Shown: positions 44,222 through 54,747, counted from the stretch's first letter. The stretch: DNA of 64,000 nucleotides from Larkinella humicola (GCF_008727875.1 NZ_VTWS01000005.1:186001-250000); one strand, 5' to 3'. Notes: generated from the sequence alone by a model not told the origin. Numbers and translations: made by a program.

Positions 44222-45526
44222 TTAGATTAAAAATGAGTGTTTTCGTCGTTTATAAGCTACCCATACCCAAAGCCCTCCGATAGAAATAGAGAAAAAATTA
44301 GCGACAAATGGACTGGCATCCGGCCATCGATTAACTGTCAAATAACAAATCATAAACAGCATAAATGCCAGCGCTGTATCAGCCCAAAGACGCTCTTGCT
44401 GCCGATCTGTAATAACCAATAAATTACCAAAATACTGATTTAGAAAAGCAACTATACTTGAGGATATAGTTAAGCAATACCAAAATATAGCTAGTGGTGT
44501 AGCCTGCCACTTATACCATGAAAAAATAAATATTGGCCCTATTATTGATAAAAAAAATGCTCCTGTACCCACTACAACCAAACCAAGTATCAAACCACGT
44601 TGAGCTAATCTCTCAAATCCTTTGACGTCATTAGCATGAAATTGATGGTTCAATATAGGAAATAACGATTGGCAAAACTGACTAACTACCATACTATTCA
44701 TATTAGCATATTGCTTACAAATTGTATATACCCCTAAAGCAGCCAATCCAGCAGAGTTTTCAGACACAATCCGATTCATAAAAAACAAACTAGGACTAAC
44801 TAATAAAGATGCAAATAAATATGTCCAAGAATCAGCCAGTATTTTTTTTATAATTGAATAGGAAAAGAGGTTACGATGAGAAGTATTTTTAAAAAGAGGA
44901 TACAAAGAGATGGTGCACAATAGAATAACAATACTTGATCCCAAGCACATTAGTTGCCATAGCTGTATTAAATCCATTCTGTGTTCATACAAAAAACAAC
45001 CAATAATTATTAATCTTATAGTGGCTATAATTGCCAGTATTTTATACCATTTATTTGCAACAAGCGAAGCAACAAGAATTGTTTCAACTGTATGCAAAAC
45101 TAAATATAAATTGGCTTGTTGGATTAAATTTTTTAATACGAAATTGGGAAACAATAATCGTGTAAAATAATCAGGCAAGTAAGGGTAAATAAAATAGATT
45201 AAAATGGCTATTAAAAAGCTAAGAAGCAAAGCATTTAGTATGTATAGACTTGCTAGTTTCTGGTCATACTCCAGGGAAGAAATATATTTAATTATTGCTG
45301 TCGAAGACCCTAATATTGTAACGACAAGCAATGTTGAAACGTAAGATAATAACAGGTAATGTAAGCCCACTGCTTTAGAACCCATTGTTGAGGCAATCCG
45401 TTGACTTATAAAGAATTGCAATCCTTGATTTGCCAGAACAAATGATAGGTAATACAGTATTAGTTTACCAGGCAAGTCAGCAAGTAAATTCTGTGCTACT
45501 GATCTTAAACGATAGAACATCCTCAC
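44222..45526 (-). CDS. Wzx-type repeat-unit flippase
   Basis: A 434-residue membrane protein with about 12 hydrophobic segments, opening with [20 protein letters not shown]. It has the pattern of PST-family flippases, which move undecaprenyl-linked repeat units to the periplasm. Its ATG overlaps the stop of the UDP-sugar dehydrogenase gene by 4 bases and it is followed by the Wzy-like gene after 38 bases. It is AT-rich and shows little similarity in composition to the other flippase gene at 2.1-3.7 kb. Confidence 0.85.
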   Translation of the reverse strand: MRMFYRLRSVAQNLLADLPGKLILYYLSFVLANQGLQFFISQRIASTMGSKAVGLHYLLLSYVSTLLVVTILGSSTAIIKYISSLEYDQKLASLYILNALLLSFLIAILIYFIYPYLPDYFTRLLFPNFVLKNLIQQANLYLVLHTVETILVASLVANKWYKILAIIATIRLIIIGCFLYEHRMDLIQLWQLMCLGSSIVILLCTISLYPLFKNTSHRNLFSYSIIKKILADSWTYLFASLLVSPSLFFMNRIVSENSAGLAALGVYTICKQYANMNSMVVSQFCQSLFPILNHQFHANDVKGFERLAQRGLILGLVVVGTGAFFLSIIGPIFIFSWYKWQATPLAIFWYCLTISSSIVAFLNQYFGNLLVITDRQQERLWADTALAFMLFMICYLTVNRWPDASPFVANFFSISIGGLWVWVAYKRRKHSFLI

Positions 45527-46779
45527 AACCGGCTATCCACTTTATCCTTCTCTAACAACCCCTTCAGATCATAAATGACGGTTTTCTCATTTTGCAAAGC
45601 CGGGTAATCCAGTTCCCGGAAGGGTTCATGTGCCACCGCCATGACAATGCCGTCGTAACGACCATCGGGCTGGCTAATCAGCCGAAAACCGTACTCCTTT
45701 TCAACCTCGTCGGCATTGGCCCACGGATCATGTACTTCGACCTGAATGCCATACTCGACCAACTCCCGGTAAATATCGATGACCCGTGAATTGCGGATGT
45801 CGGGACAGTTTTCTTTAAAGGTAATGCCCAATAACAAAACGCGCGAACCATTGATCGTGTGCCCTTTCCGAATCATAAGTTTTACCAGTTTGCTGGCGAC
45901 AAACACGCCCATGTTGTCATTGATGCGTCGTCCGGACAAAATTACCTGCGGGTAGTACCCCAGGCTTTCGGCCTTATGAGCCAGGTAATACGGGTCCACT
46001 CCAATGCAGTGCCCTCCTACCAGACCCGGTTTGAATTTCAGAAAGTTCCATTTCGTTCCGGCGGCCTCCAGAACTTCCAGGGTGTCGATTCCCATTCGAT
46101 CGAACATCAGTGCCAGTTCATTAACAAACGAAATGTTGACATCGCGCTGGGCATTTTCAATGGCTTTGCTGGCTTCGGCCACTTTGATCGACGTGGCCCT
46201 ATGGGTTCCCGCCTGAATAATCGATGCGTATAATTGATCCACCACAAGGGCGATTGCCGGCGTCGATCCGGAGGTGACTTTCCGAATGGTGGTTAGCGTA
46301 TGAACCTTGTCGCCCGGATTAATCCGTTCCGGTGAATACCCGCAATAAAAATCGACGTTGTAGGTCAGTCCGGAGCCTTTTTCAAGAACCGGCACGCATT
46401 CTTCCTCCGTACAGCCCGGATAAACCGTCGATTCATAAATAACCAGATCCCCTTTTTTCAGGACCTTTCCAAGGTCGCGTGTTGCCCCCAGCAAAGGTCG
46501 TAAATCCGGTTTTTTATAGGCATCGACGGGAGTTGGAACCGTAACAATATAGACCGTACAACCGGCAATGTCGTCCAGATGAGACGAAAACCGCAGGCGG
46601 TTTGTTTGCCGAAGGGTTGTCTCATCCGTTTCCCGGGTTCGGTCGTAACCGCCATGCAATTCGTCGATCCTGCGCTCATCGATGTCATACCCGACGACGT
46701 CGTATTGCTTTCCAAACTCCAGTGCCAGTGGTAAACCCACGTACCCTAAACCAACAATTGCAATGCGTACCGAATCCAT
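45523..46779 (-). CDS. nucleotide-sugar dehydrogenase (WbpA/TviB type)
   Basis: A 418-residue UDP-N-acetylhexosamine 6-dehydrogenase. It has the NAD-binding [42 protein letters not shown], the [18 protein letters not shown] helix, the catalytic Cys in [19 protein letters not shown], and the C-terminal [15 protein letters not shown]. It oxidises the C6 of a UDP-HexNAc to the uronic acid. Together with the epimerase and the asparagine synthase it suggests an amidated or free amino-sugar uronic acid in the polymer. The GC-rich coding style returns at this gene. Confidence 0.93.
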   Translation of the reverse strand: MDSVRIAIVGLGYVGLPLALEFGKQYDVVGYDIDERRIDELHGGYDRTRETDETTLRQTNRLRFSSHLDDIAGCTVYIVTVPTPVDAYKKPDLRPLLGATRDLGKVLKKGDLVIYESTVYPGCTEEECVPVLEKGSGLTYNVDFYCGYSPERINPGDKVHTLTTIRKVTSGSTPAIALVVDQLYASIIQAGTHRATSIKVAEASKAIENAQRDVNISFVNELALMFDRMGIDTLEVLEAAGTKWNFLKFKPGLVGGHCIGVDPYYLAHKAESLGYYPQVILSGRRINDNMGVFVASKLVKLMIRKGHTINGSRVLLLGITFKENCPDIRNSRVIDIYRELVEYGIQVEVHDPWANADEVEKEYGFRLISQPDGRYDGIVMAVAHEPFRELDYPALQNEKTVIYDLKGLLEKDKVDSRL

Positions 46780-46795
46780 GATTTTATAGTCTCGC

Positions 46796-47875
46796 TTATC
46801 TTTCTATTGACAGAGGTTGCCAATCTATATGTCGTACCAGTGCAATCCCTATACCAAAAAGCCCGCCCATCAAAACCGCCACCAACACCATGATGGTCCG
46901 ACGCGGTTCGCTCCGTTTGGTAGGAACCTGGGCAGGCTCCAGCATTTTCAAAATAGGGGTCTCTTCCTGTATTTTGATTCGGGTTTGTTCATATTGCTGG
47001 GTAATGGTACTGTATAAACCCTGCGCTAATTCAAATTCTGCCTGCAAACGGCGCTCTTCAATCGTTCCAATCTCCGTAACCATATACCGGTGCTGGTCCT
47101 TGTAAGCCGACAGATTGACCATCGCCCGATCATACCGTTGTTTGGCTTCCCGAAACCGCTCCGAAAGAAATTTCAGATCGGAACGGGTTTTCTCAGTCCG
47201 GTAATGAATCACATAGCGGGTCAAATAATCGATTGCCCGTTGACTAACCTGAGCCGCAACTTCGGCATCCGGCATTTTTACCCGAATGATAATAACCCCG
47301 GATTGTTTATCTAAATCGGATAAAATGCGCTCTTTCGTATCCTTGATCAATTGCTCCTGATCCCGCGTCAGACGCAGCGCCTGCCGGTCGTCAATCAATT
47401 GAGGAACCGGAAACGACTTCCGGTCCAAAAACCGATCGGTCCACGAAAAAGACTCCTGAGTCAGGAAAGCCGCCAGGGTAGTATATTTGCTTTTTTTAAC
47501 CGTCGTGACGGACTGATTCAGCAAATATAAAATGAAAGGAGTGCTTTTCAGCACATCCGGATAGAGGTCCGGCCGGATGGCTTCCGTGTTACTAACCCCT
47601 TCCAGGTTGATTCCCGCCAATTCGGCTAATGCCCCAAACCGCTTTAAATTCAAGGCCGACCGCGCCTGCAATTCCGGCATCACCCGCACCTCCGATGTGT
47701 ATTCAAAAGGACTCAATAGGGCCATGATAACGCCAATGCCCCCGAACAAAAAAGCGATGAGCAGGACAGAGGCTTTCTGATGCCATACCGCAACCAAAGC
47801 CCACTCGGGATCCAGGTGTGAAGGTTGCCGGATATTCCGAGCCTCGATCGGCAGCAAAGTTATATACTTTTTCAT
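46796..47875 (-). CDS. Wzz-type chain-length regulator
   Basis: A 359-residue inner-membrane protein with two membrane helices (near 35-52, [15 protein letters not shown], and near 330-350, [19 protein letters not shown]) and a large periplasmic, partly coiled-coil domain between them. The first helix is followed by the Wzz-typical [14 protein letters not shown] and the second is preceded by [14 protein letters not shown] with its Pro-rich motif. No tyrosine kinase domain is fused and no separate kinase gene is present. Its ATG overlaps the stop of the export gene by 1 base (TAATG). Confidence 0.92.
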   Translation of the reverse strand: MKKYITLLPIEARNIRQPSHLDPEWALVAVWHQKASVLLIAFLFGGIGVIMALLSPFEYTSEVRVMPELQARSALNLKRFGALAELAGINLEGVSNTEAIRPDLYPDVLKSTPFILYLLNQSVTTVKKSKYTTLAAFLTQESFSWTDRFLDRKSFPVPQLIDDRQALRLTRDQEQLIKDTKERILSDLDKQSGVIIIRVKMPDAEVAAQVSQRAIDYLTRYVIHYRTEKTRSDLKFLSERFREAKQRYDRAMVNLSAYKDQHRYMVTEIGTIEERRLQAEFELAQGLYSTITQQYEQTRIKIQEETPILKMLEPAQVPTKRSEPRRTIMVLVAVLMGGLFGIGIALVRHIDWQPLSIER

Positions 47876-50262
47876 TAAAATAGCCGGATAATGGTTAGCA
47901 CCACCGCTGCCAGTGATGTAATGCCCGTCATCACAGCCACCCGCTCGGGAGCCGACAGTTTGCTCTCCGACCGGGGCGGTCGAACCGGCACCATGATGTC
48001 CATTCCAGGCTCTGGATCCGGGTAAAACCGCAAGCCCAGAAACTCTTTGGTTCGTTTCACTTTTCCATTCGCATAAACGACGTACACCTTTTTGCGGAAC
48101 GCTTTGGACGTAAATCCTCCTGAGCCGCTGATGTAGGATTTTATCGACTTGGACTGGTTGAAATCAATAACGGCCGGATTAAGCACTTCGCCCCGAATTC
48201 GCACCAATTCTGTTTTTCTGGGAATGTGAATAGAATCTCCTTTTAGCAACAGGAGGTTTCCCGTGTCAGAGGGCTTTTTAATAATCTCCTGAATATCAAC
48301 TGATAGAAGTTCTCCGTTGCGAACAAACCGGGTTGCTTTCAGATACGCTTCCGGACGAAGCCCCCCGGCACGGGCAATCAATTCCGTAATGCGTTCGGAT
48401 TTGTCCCGAATCGGATACTGACCCGGATAAGGAACTTCGCCGGTAATGACGACGGATTTCTGTGATTCATACCGGGAAAATGTTCGTACAAACACCTCAT
48501 CGAACGGAAAAAGAACAAACCGGGCGTCCGCTTCGGTAAGTTTGAGTTGATCGTTCAGTTCAAACTGAAAAAGCCGGATACTTTGGTTGCCGGGCAGGTC
48601 GGTAGTGTCTTTCCGGACCCGTCGGGCAATTTCGATTCGGGTGGCGGTTGCTCCATCGGAAAAACCACCCGCCAGAATAATCAGGTTGGCGACGCTCATG
48701 CTGTCGGCATAATCGAACACGTCGGGTTTATTGACAGCGCCATGAATACGCACGGTTCGGCGTTCCCTTAATTCGCCGTAAGAGGCCACCGAAACAACGT
48801 CTTCCCGCTGCAGGCTGATGTCATTGGTTTCTCCGCGCATCAGTTTACCCAGATCAACCGCGATGAGTTCAGGGTCCAGATTATTCCGCAGCCGCCGGAT
48901 CGTTGCCCGGTTCAGAAACGCATCTTCCCGCAATCCTTCGGCAGTGGCAATCAATTGCCGCACGGTAGAACTGCTCTGTAACGCGTAAACCCCGGGCCGA
49001 AATACGGCCCCGCTGATCGTCACCCGGTTTTCGTAGCGATTGATAATAGCCCCCACGGAATAGACATCACCGCGCTGCGGCACAAAAGACGGTATGTCAG
49101 CGGAGGAAATCGTCACGATTTGCCGTTCTTTGGCCGTATTCCGGTGCAACGTTAATGACGCCGTGTACGCTTTATCCGTCAAACCGCCCGCGAAAGCCAG
49201 CACATTCTTCAGTAATTCTCCGCTCCGAACTTCGTAAATAGCCGGTTGTTTCACTTCACCCGTCAGCTCGATCCGCGTATCGTAGTGGTTTACGAAAACG
49301 ATGTCCTGGTCCTGCAGCCTGATGTTATCTTTCTGATCGGCGCGAAGTAAAAAGTCGTATACATCCAGCGTGCGAATCAGCCGGTTTCCCCGATACACGC
49401 GAATGTCACGAAACGAACCCCGATCAGGATCGGGACCTCCGGCTACGTAAAGCGCGTTGAATACCGTCGCCAGCGAAGACAAGGTATACGTTCCGGGTTG
49501 CACAACCTGTCCGAGCAGCGTGACTTTAATGCTTCGAATACTTCCCAGGCTGATGGTCGCAAAAACGCCACTTCCTTTGGCATTCAAACCGGCATACACC
49601 TGACGCAGCCGTCCGACAATCCGTTGTTCAGCTTGCTCAATGGTCAATCCGTTGACATAAACCGGACTTAAATTTTCTAACTTGATGGCCCCCTCCGGAC
49701 TGACTTTGAGCCGGTAATTTTGCTGTGCGTTCCCATATACGTCGATAATCAGCTCATCTTCCGGGCCAATTTGGTAGTTCCTCGGCGTAGGAATCCGCAG
49801 ATTGGGTTCAAAAGTCAAATTAGCGGACGAAAACAGGCTGGTTCCGAAAACCGGTGGGTTGTGCCTGCCGGTGTCTTCACGCGAAACAGAAGCCGTGCTA
49901 AGAGACGTTTTATCGAGTTGTTCGCGCCCAACCTGAGCAGGCGTTAATTGAGTCGGTGCCGGTGTTCGCTCCAGTGCATTGATGCGCTCCCGCATTTTTC
50001 TTACATCCGTCGGTGTGTAGCCACGTGACGCGGCTAATTGCTCAATCTGGGTTTCAGATAAACCGCTGCTCTTCGCTTGCCCGACAAACTGGCGAACCTG
50101 CTCATCCGTCAATTCGCTTACCTTTTGCGCAAAGGCTGGCGTTGTACTGGTGAATAACTGAAATAAAATGAACAGGCCCATCGTCTGGCCCAATACGCTA
50201 CGTTTCTTCGTACCGATTAAATGCACGTTGTGAATAATTGAATGACTGAAATACTGCACCAA
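47875..50262 (-). CDS. SLBB-domain polysaccharide export protein (Wza-like)
   Basis: A 795-residue outer-membrane polysaccharide export protein. A signal peptide ends near TPAFAQ (residue 45), followed by a helical region (LTDEQVRQFVGQAKSSGLSE), the Poly_export domain (YQIGPEDELIIDVYGNAQQ and KVSPEGAIKLENLSPVYVNG, from about 165), and several SLBB beta-grasp repeats (LLGQVVQPGTYTL, ITGEVPYPGQYPI, IRGEVLNPAVIDF). A short C-terminal membrane segment ends the chain. It is the first gene of the polysaccharide locus. The size is double that of Wza and is normal for Bacteroidota. Confidence 0.92.
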   Translation of the reverse strand: MVQYFSHSIIHNVHLIGTKKRSVLGQTMGLFILFQLFTSTTPAFAQKVSELTDEQVRQFVGQAKSSGLSETQIEQLAASRGYTPTDVRKMRERINALERTPAPTQLTPAQVGREQLDKTSLSTASVSREDTGRHNPPVFGTSLFSSANLTFEPNLRIPTPRNYQIGPEDELIIDVYGNAQQNYRLKVSPEGAIKLENLSPVYVNGLTIEQAEQRIVGRLRQVYAGLNAKGSGVFATISLGSIRSIKVTLLGQVVQPGTYTLSSLATVFNALYVAGGPDPDRGSFRDIRVYRGNRLIRTLDVYDFLLRADQKDNIRLQDQDIVFVNHYDTRIELTGEVKQPAIYEVRSGELLKNVLAFAGGLTDKAYTASLTLHRNTAKERQIVTISSADIPSFVPQRGDVYSVGAIINRYENRVTISGAVFRPGVYALQSSSTVRQLIATAEGLREDAFLNRATIRRLRNNLDPELIAVDLGKLMRGETNDISLQREDVVSVASYGELRERRTVRIHGAVNKPDVFDYADSMSVANLIILAGGFSDGATATRIEIARRVRKDTTDLPGNQSIRLFQFELNDQLKLTEADARFVLFPFDEVFVRTFSRYESQKSVVITGEVPYPGQYPIRDKSERITELIARAGGLRPEAYLKATRFVRNGELLSVDIQEIIKKPSDTGNLLLLKGDSIHIPRKTELVRIRGEVLNPAVIDFNQSKSIKSYISGSGGFTSKAFRKKVYVVYANGKVKRTKEFLGLRFYPDPEPGMDIMVPVRPPRSESKLSAPERVAVMTGITSLAAVVLTIIRLF

Positions 50263-50403
50263 AGAAAAAAGGCGAAGATTAAATTCGGCAGGTAGAAACT
50301 AAATACCTCATTATAAATAAGATACTGACGGAAAGACAGCCGGTCTTTCTCCGGATCCGTTCTCGCCCAGGCCTACCTTTGATAACCGACACTATTGAGA
50401 CGC

Positions 50404-50439
50404 AAAAAGCCCCGAAAGGATACACCTTCGGGGCTTTTT
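50404..50439 (-). terminator. terminator after the OmpA-family gene
   Basis: Stem AAAAAGCCCCGAA/TTCGGGGCTTTTT with a 10-base loop. On the minus strand it follows the OmpA-family gene, so the polysaccharide locus beginning at 50262 needs its own promoter in the 140 bases between. Confidence 0.88.
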
Positions 50440-50465
50440 TTATTCTTTTATTTTTGAACGAATCC

Positions 50466-51926
50466 TTACGGAACCAGGCGCAATTCAACCCGGCGGTTTT
50501 TCGTCAAACCAGCGCGGGAGTTGTCACCGATGGGTTTGAACGATCCGAAGTAGTCGATGATAATGCGGTTGGCATCATTCAGACCTTGTTTCACCAGGTA
50601 GTTCTTAACGGCTTCAACACGACGGCGCGACAGCGCGATGTTGTACCGGTCAGAAGCACGGCGGTCAGCATGACCCGACAGTTGCAGACGGCATTGCGTT
50701 TTGTTCAGCAATTCAACCACCTTGTTCAGCATGTCGTAGTACTGCGGCTTGATGATGTTTTTGTCAGTATCGAAAGCCACATTGGTCAGGATTTCGGCAC
50801 AGGCAATACCCGGCAGAGCAGCACTTACGTACTTATCGAAGTCGATGGCTTCACCCGCACCGGAAACAATGCTACCAGCCGGTGTGTTGGGTTGACGGTC
50901 GAAGTAATCCGAAACACCGTCGTTATCCGTATCCATCAACAAACGGGGGTCGATGTCCTTAGGCCGATTGGCTTTGGCGACCGAGTCGATTTGTTCCAGC
51001 GTCAGGATGACCGGCGGTTTGATCAGGTTACGAGGATCGGTCCAGCGAAGGTGGTACGTCCCTTTGGTCGTATCGTATTCGTACTTGCCGTTCACTTTCT
51101 GAACCTTGATCGCGTTCTTGCCTAGCTTGTAGGTAACCGATACAGCTGCGTAGCCCCACTTGTCCAGGTTAGACTCTCCTTTGCGTTCGAAAGCGTTGTC
51201 AAATTGTCCGCGGGTGCCGAATCCGTCGAAATAACTTGAACTGTTTCCACCGACGGTGGCATCGATCCGGTCGGTGTTGACGTTTGAAAACCGGAAGTCC
51301 AGACCCACATCGAACCGGGAGCTCACTTCGTAGTTAACGGCCAGACCAACGGGGATCACCCAGTCTTTTTCGTATTTGGCCTCACGCAGAATACCATCGC
51401 CATTGTTGGTTTTGGTCCAGCGACGGACGCGGCCGGTTCCTAATTCGTAGGCGGTTGATTTGAAGAACATCACACCCAAACCCGTGTAAGCATCAACCTT
51501 CCAACGCTTCATTTTATTAATACCAAACAGCAGACTTTTCAGGTTAACACTTCCCGTCAAGTCGGTTTGGATGAAGTTTGATCGAAAATAAGAATAATAC
51601 AGCCGGCGCTTCATACCGACCAGATTACCGAACTGCCCATCGAGCTGGAGGCCAAACAGATGAGATAATTGCTTCCCGACGGCTACCCCAAAAAACGCCG
51701 ACTTGCGTTCGTTGTAGCTGTCAAATCCGGTTTTCGAAACCGGATAGAAGTCATATTCCCTCAGGTCTCCAAAGAATTGAGTGGGTCCGCCCATGACAGA
51801 AACTGACCAGGTGTTCAGTTTTGCAGGACCTTCATACGAGGCTTTCGGGTTATACTGGGCACTGGCACCTGTCGCTGCCAGAAGAGCCAGTCCCATTGCC
51901 CTTACGAACAGGGATACTTTTTTCAT
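50466..51926 (-). CDS. OmpA-family outer-membrane protein
   Basis: A 486-residue protein with a signal peptide (about 1-23, ATGASAQ), an N-terminal beta-barrel-like part (VSVMGGPTQFFGDLREY, aromatic-ended strands to about 270), a thrombospondin type-3-like acidic DTDNDGVSDYFD, and a C-terminal OmpA peptidoglycan-binding domain (VAFDTDKNIIKPQYYD, LSGHADRRASDRYN, LSRRRVEAVKNYL, ending TKNRRVELRLVP). It should tether the outer membrane to the cell wall. A strong promoter match with both elements lies about 107 bases upstream and a clear terminator follows. Confidence 0.93.
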   Translation of the reverse strand: MKKVSLFVRAMGLALLAATGASAQYNPKASYEGPAKLNTWSVSVMGGPTQFFGDLREYDFYPVSKTGFDSYNERKSAFFGVAVGKQLSHLFGLQLDGQFGNLVGMKRRLYYSYFRSNFIQTDLTGSVNLKSLLFGINKMKRWKVDAYTGLGVMFFKSTAYELGTGRVRRWTKTNNGDGILREAKYEKDWVIPVGLAVNYEVSSRFDVGLDFRFSNVNTDRIDATVGGNSSSYFDGFGTRGQFDNAFERKGESNLDKWGYAAVSVTYKLGKNAIKVQKVNGKYEYDTTKGTYHLRWTDPRNLIKPPVILTLEQIDSVAKANRPKDIDPRLLMDTDNDGVSDYFDRQPNTPAGSIVSGAGEAIDFDKYVSAALPGIACAEILTNVAFDTDKNIIKPQYYDMLNKVVELLNKTQCRLQLSGHADRRASDRYNIALSRRRVEAVKNYLVKQGLNDANRIIIDYFGSFKPIGDNSRAGLTKNRRVELRLVP

Positions 51927-52032
51927 ACTTATCAGGTTATTGTTTGACAGTTAATAAACCATTGAGTGTGGTGAAACAACTTGTGTCGGTTACTTTAGCC
52001 GGTCGTTTTATGCAACTTTCAACGCTTTGCCG
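51927..52032. other. long leader of the OmpA-family mRNA
   Basis: About 100 bases between the predicted transcription start near 52026 and the ATG at 51926. I see no strong hairpin. The open frame on the plus strand here has no family features. Confidence 0.4.
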
Positions 52033-52063
52033 CAAAACTATAGATTTTCGCTTAGTTTACAAA
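52033..52063 (-). promoter_or_regulatory. Bacteroidota promoter (-33 and -7) for the OmpA-family gene
   Basis: On the minus strand, TTTG at 52063-52060, then 19 bases, then TAGTTTTG at 52040-52033: an exact match to TTTG-N19-TAnnTTTG. It is one of the two best promoters in the window. Confidence 0.75.
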
Positions 52064-52159
52064 CAAGACACTGGTAGTTTACAAACAAGTTACCGTCCGC
52101 TTTGTTCAATTCATAGGGTTTCGTTTTACCGGCACAAGAAAAACAGGATTTGGCTACCA

Positions 52160-53290
52160 TCAAAGGCGTTGCATCAGTTTTTTTGTCATACTGGCCTTCC
52201 ATTTAACGAAATTTCCGGTATTGATCTCCCGCCGGGCCTCTTTCACTAACCATAAATAAAAGGTAAGGTTTTGAAGACTCGCAATTTGTGCCCCTAAAAT
52301 TTCTTCGGACTTGATTAAGTGCCTTAAATACGCCTTAGAGTAACATGTTCCGGCATAACCGCCCAGTTCGGCGTCGATCGGACTAAAATCATCTTTCCAC
52401 CGTTCATTCTTAATAGTAATGATCCCCTGGGTGGTATACAGAACCCCGTGCCGGGCATTGCGTGTGGGCATCACGCAGTCGAACATATCGATGCCCAGGG
52501 CGATGGCTTCGAGGATGTTTTCGGGCGTTCCGACCCCCATCAGATACCGGGGTTTATCAGACGGCAGAATGGCATTGACCTGCTCGATGGTCGTATACAT
52601 TTCCTCCGCCGGTTCGCCCACTGCCAGCCCGCCGATGGCGTTTCCGTCCCGCTGCTGTTCGGCCACAAATTCGGCCGACTGCTGCCGGAGGTCCTTGTAC
52701 GTACTGCCCTGAACGATAGGAAATAAGGTTTGCCGATAGCCGTATTTCCCTTCCGTGGCGTCAAACCGGTCGATGCAGCGGGTCAGCCAGCGGTGCGTCA
52801 TTTCCATCGACGCCCGGGCGTAGCCATACTCACACGGATACGGTGTGCATTCGTCGAACGCCATGATGATGTCGGCCCCGATGATTCGTTGAATATCCAT
52901 GACACCCTCCGGCGTAAACACATGTTTGGAGCCGTCAATGTGCGACTTAAACGTGACCCCCTCTTCTTTTATTTTCCGGGTATTGGACAACGAATACACC
53001 TGATACCCTCCGCTGTCGGTCAGAATCGGGCGCTCCCAGCCGTTGAACCGGTGTAGTCCACCGGCTTTCTCCAGAATGTCGAGGCCGGGGCGCAAATACA
53101 AATGGTAGGTGTTTCCCAGAATAATTTCTGCTTTGACGTCCGCTACCAATTCGCGCTGGTGAACCGCTTTCACCGTTCCAGCCGTTCCAACGGGCATAAA
53201 AATGGGCGTCTCGATCAACCCGTGGTCGGTGGTGATGAGTCCCGTTCGCGCCTTTGAGTGGGGGTCGGTTGCCTGTAAGGTAAATTGCAT
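52160..53290 (-). CDS. tgt: queuine tRNA-ribosyltransferase
   Basis: Tgt exchanges the guanine at position 34 of Asp, Asn, His and Tyr tRNAs for the queuine precursor. From the ATG at 53290 (MQFTLQATD) the 376-residue protein has TPIFMPVGTAGTVKAV, LGNTYHLYLRPG, the nucleophile region LTDSGGYQVYSL, MAFDECTPYP, GGLAVGEPAEEM, MGVGTPENILEAI, and DCVMPTRNARHG. A zinc-site CYSKAYLRHL follows near the end. An upstream in-frame ATG at 53377 adds 29 residues unlike the family and was rejected. It is divergent from a glycosyltransferase gene. Confidence 0.97.
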   Translation of the reverse strand: MQFTLQATDPHSKARTGLITTDHGLIETPIFMPVGTAGTVKAVHQRELVADVKAEIILGNTYHLYLRPGLDILEKAGGLHRFNGWERPILTDSGGYQVYSLSNTRKIKEEGVTFKSHIDGSKHVFTPEGVMDIQRIIGADIIMAFDECTPYPCEYGYARASMEMTHRWLTRCIDRFDATEGKYGYRQTLFPIVQGSTYKDLRQQSAEFVAEQQRDGNAIGGLAVGEPAEEMYTTIEQVNAILPSDKPRYLMGVGTPENILEAIALGIDMFDCVMPTRNARHGVLYTTQGIITIKNERWKDDFSPIDAELGGYAGTCYSKAYLRHLIKSEEILGAQIASLQNLTFYLWLVKEARREINTGNFVKWKASMTKKLMQRL

Positions 53291-53355
53291 GATGGGTCGC
53301 TTTACGATCTTTTGCCTGCAAAGGTGGAAAGTCCGGCGACCAAAATCAAAATATG

Positions 53356-53363
53356 TATATTTG
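53356..53363 (+). promoter_or_regulatory. candidate -7 box for the GT2 gene
   Basis: Reads TATATTTG, matching TAnnTTTG. Transcription would start near 53370, which excludes the ATG at 53285 as the start of the glycosyltransferase and favours the GTG at 53411. Confidence 0.4.
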
Positions 53364-53410
53364 CCACCGTATTCCAATTTGGCCTTGCAGCCCTTTATTT
53401 CCGTCGTTTC

Positions 53411-54637
53411 GTGGTCTTTATCGTGCTGGTTGTGTGTTTATTATCCGTAGGCATACAACTTCTGTATATTCTTGGCATTTTTTCCCGACTGGCTTTCTAT
53501 TCCGACCCGGACGAAAGCGGGTCGCCGGACGGTGCGGCTTCGCTCAGACTGCTGGCCAGCTCCCCCGCCGTCGATCCGCCGGTGAGCATCATCGTGTGTG
53601 CCTGGAATGAACTGGAAAACCTGCGGACGTTGCTGCCCCTGCTCGACGACCAGATCTATCCGGATTTTGAAGTGCTGGTGATGGACGACCGGTCGAGTGA
53701 CGGCACGAAAGAGTTTCTGGAAAAATCCGCCGACCGCTTCGAACACGTCCGCGTTATCCGGATCGACCGGGAACACGATCACGTGACGCCCAAAAAATAC
53801 GCCCTGACCACCGGCATTCGCAGTGCCGCCCACGACCTCATTCTGCTGACCGACGCCGACTGTCAACCCGCGGGCGACTATTGGCTGGCGGGCATGGTGA
53901 CGCAACTGGACCGGCCGAACAAAGAAATTGTGCTGGGTTTTGGTCCCTACAAACGCCGGAAAAAGCACGGCTGGATCAACCGGCTGATCCGCTACGAAAC
54001 CCTGTTTACGGCGGTTCAGTACCTGTCGATGGCGCTGGCGGGTCTGCCGTATATGGGCGTGGGTCGAAATCTGATGTACCGGCGGCAATTATTTCTGGAA
54101 AACAAGGGTTTTTATTCCCACATCCGGGTGTTGGGGGGCGACGACGATTTGTTTATCAACGAAGTAGCCACCGCCCGAAACGTTGCAATTAGTGTGCATC
54201 CGGCTACCTTTACGTATTCGAAGCCGAAGGAAACCTTTGCCGAGTGGTGGCACCAGAAACAGCGGCATTTGTCGGTGGGCAAGCATTACAAAACCCGCAA
54301 CAAATTCCTGCTGGGGCTTTTGTCCCTCTCCCACGTGCTGACCTGGCTCACGGGCCCCATCATTGGTTTGATCACCTTGATGACGGTTTTGAATACCGGT
54401 TTGTCCGGTATGCTGAGCCAACCCGACGGCCAACTGTTGCTGATCGCCAGCGGGTTGTTTGGGTTCCGGCTGCTGGCCTTCTGGGCCATTGTCGGGCGGA
54501 TCAGCTACCGGCTGGGCCACACCGTCGACTGGATGGCCATACCGGTTCTGGATCTGACGATGGGAATTTATTACGGCATCATGGGCGTTGTCACCCTGCG
54601 ACCACGGCGTAAAAACCGCATTATGAAGTGGAAATAG
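53411..54637 (+). CDS. membrane GT2-family glycosyltransferase
   Basis: A glycosyltransferase of about 408 residues, with an N-terminal membrane helix (VVFIVLVVCLLSVGIQLLYIL), a GT-A domain (SIIVCAWNELENLRTLLPLL, LVMDDRSSDGTKEF, LTDADCQPAG, GVGRNLMYRR, GGDDDLFINE, WWHQKQRHLSVG), and three C-terminal membrane helices. The QKQRH resembles the QxxRW motif of processive synthases. The ATG at 53285 lies within the tgt start on the other strand and its first 42 residues are unlike the family; GTG at 53411 fits the -7 box. The start is uncertain by a few codons (GTG at 53423 is also possible). Confidence 0.88.
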   Translation: MVFIVLVVCLLSVGIQLLYILGIFSRLAFYSDPDESGSPDGAASLRLLASSPAVDPPVSIIVCAWNELENLRTLLPLLDDQIYPDFEVLVMDDRSSDGTKEFLEKSADRFEHVRVIRIDREHDHVTPKKYALTTGIRSAAHDLILLTDADCQPAGDYWLAGMVTQLDRPNKEIVLGFGPYKRRKKHGWINRLIRYETLFTAVQYLSMALAGLPYMGVGRNLMYRRQLFLENKGFYSHIRVLGGDDDLFINEVATARNVAISVHPATFTYSKPKETFAEWWHQKQRHLSVGKHYKTRNKFLLGLLSLSHVLTWLTGPIIGLITLMTVLNTGLSGMLSQPDGQLLLIASGLFGFRLLAFWAIVGRISYRLGHTVDWMAIPVLDLTMGIYYGIMGVVTLRPRRKNRIMKWK

Positions 54638-54745
54638 AATGATGAATGATGAACGATGGATGATGAACGGTGGACGACTAAAATCAGTTGTGCCAGCCAT
54701 TCATCATTCATCATTCATCGTTCATCGTTCATAATTCATACCTAC
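54636..54745. repeat. imperfect inverted repeat of TGATGAA units before rsmG
   Basis: The left half repeats GATGAA/GATGAACG units and the right half repeats their complement (CATTCATCATTCATC). It begins at the glycosyltransferase stop and ends just before the rsmG start. It shares AATGATGAATG with the repeat at 2062-2140. Confidence 0.82.
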
Positions 54746-54747
54746 TT

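Noticed and set aside
53285-53410. ATG start at 53285 for the GT2 gene
   Set aside because: It lies across the tgt start on the other strand and upstream of the likely -7 box; the extra residues do not resemble the family.
54636-54745. Possible CRISPR-like array because of the repeated TGATGAA and ATTCATC units
   Set aside because: The units are short and contiguous, form an inverted repeat, and there are no spacers or cas genes.
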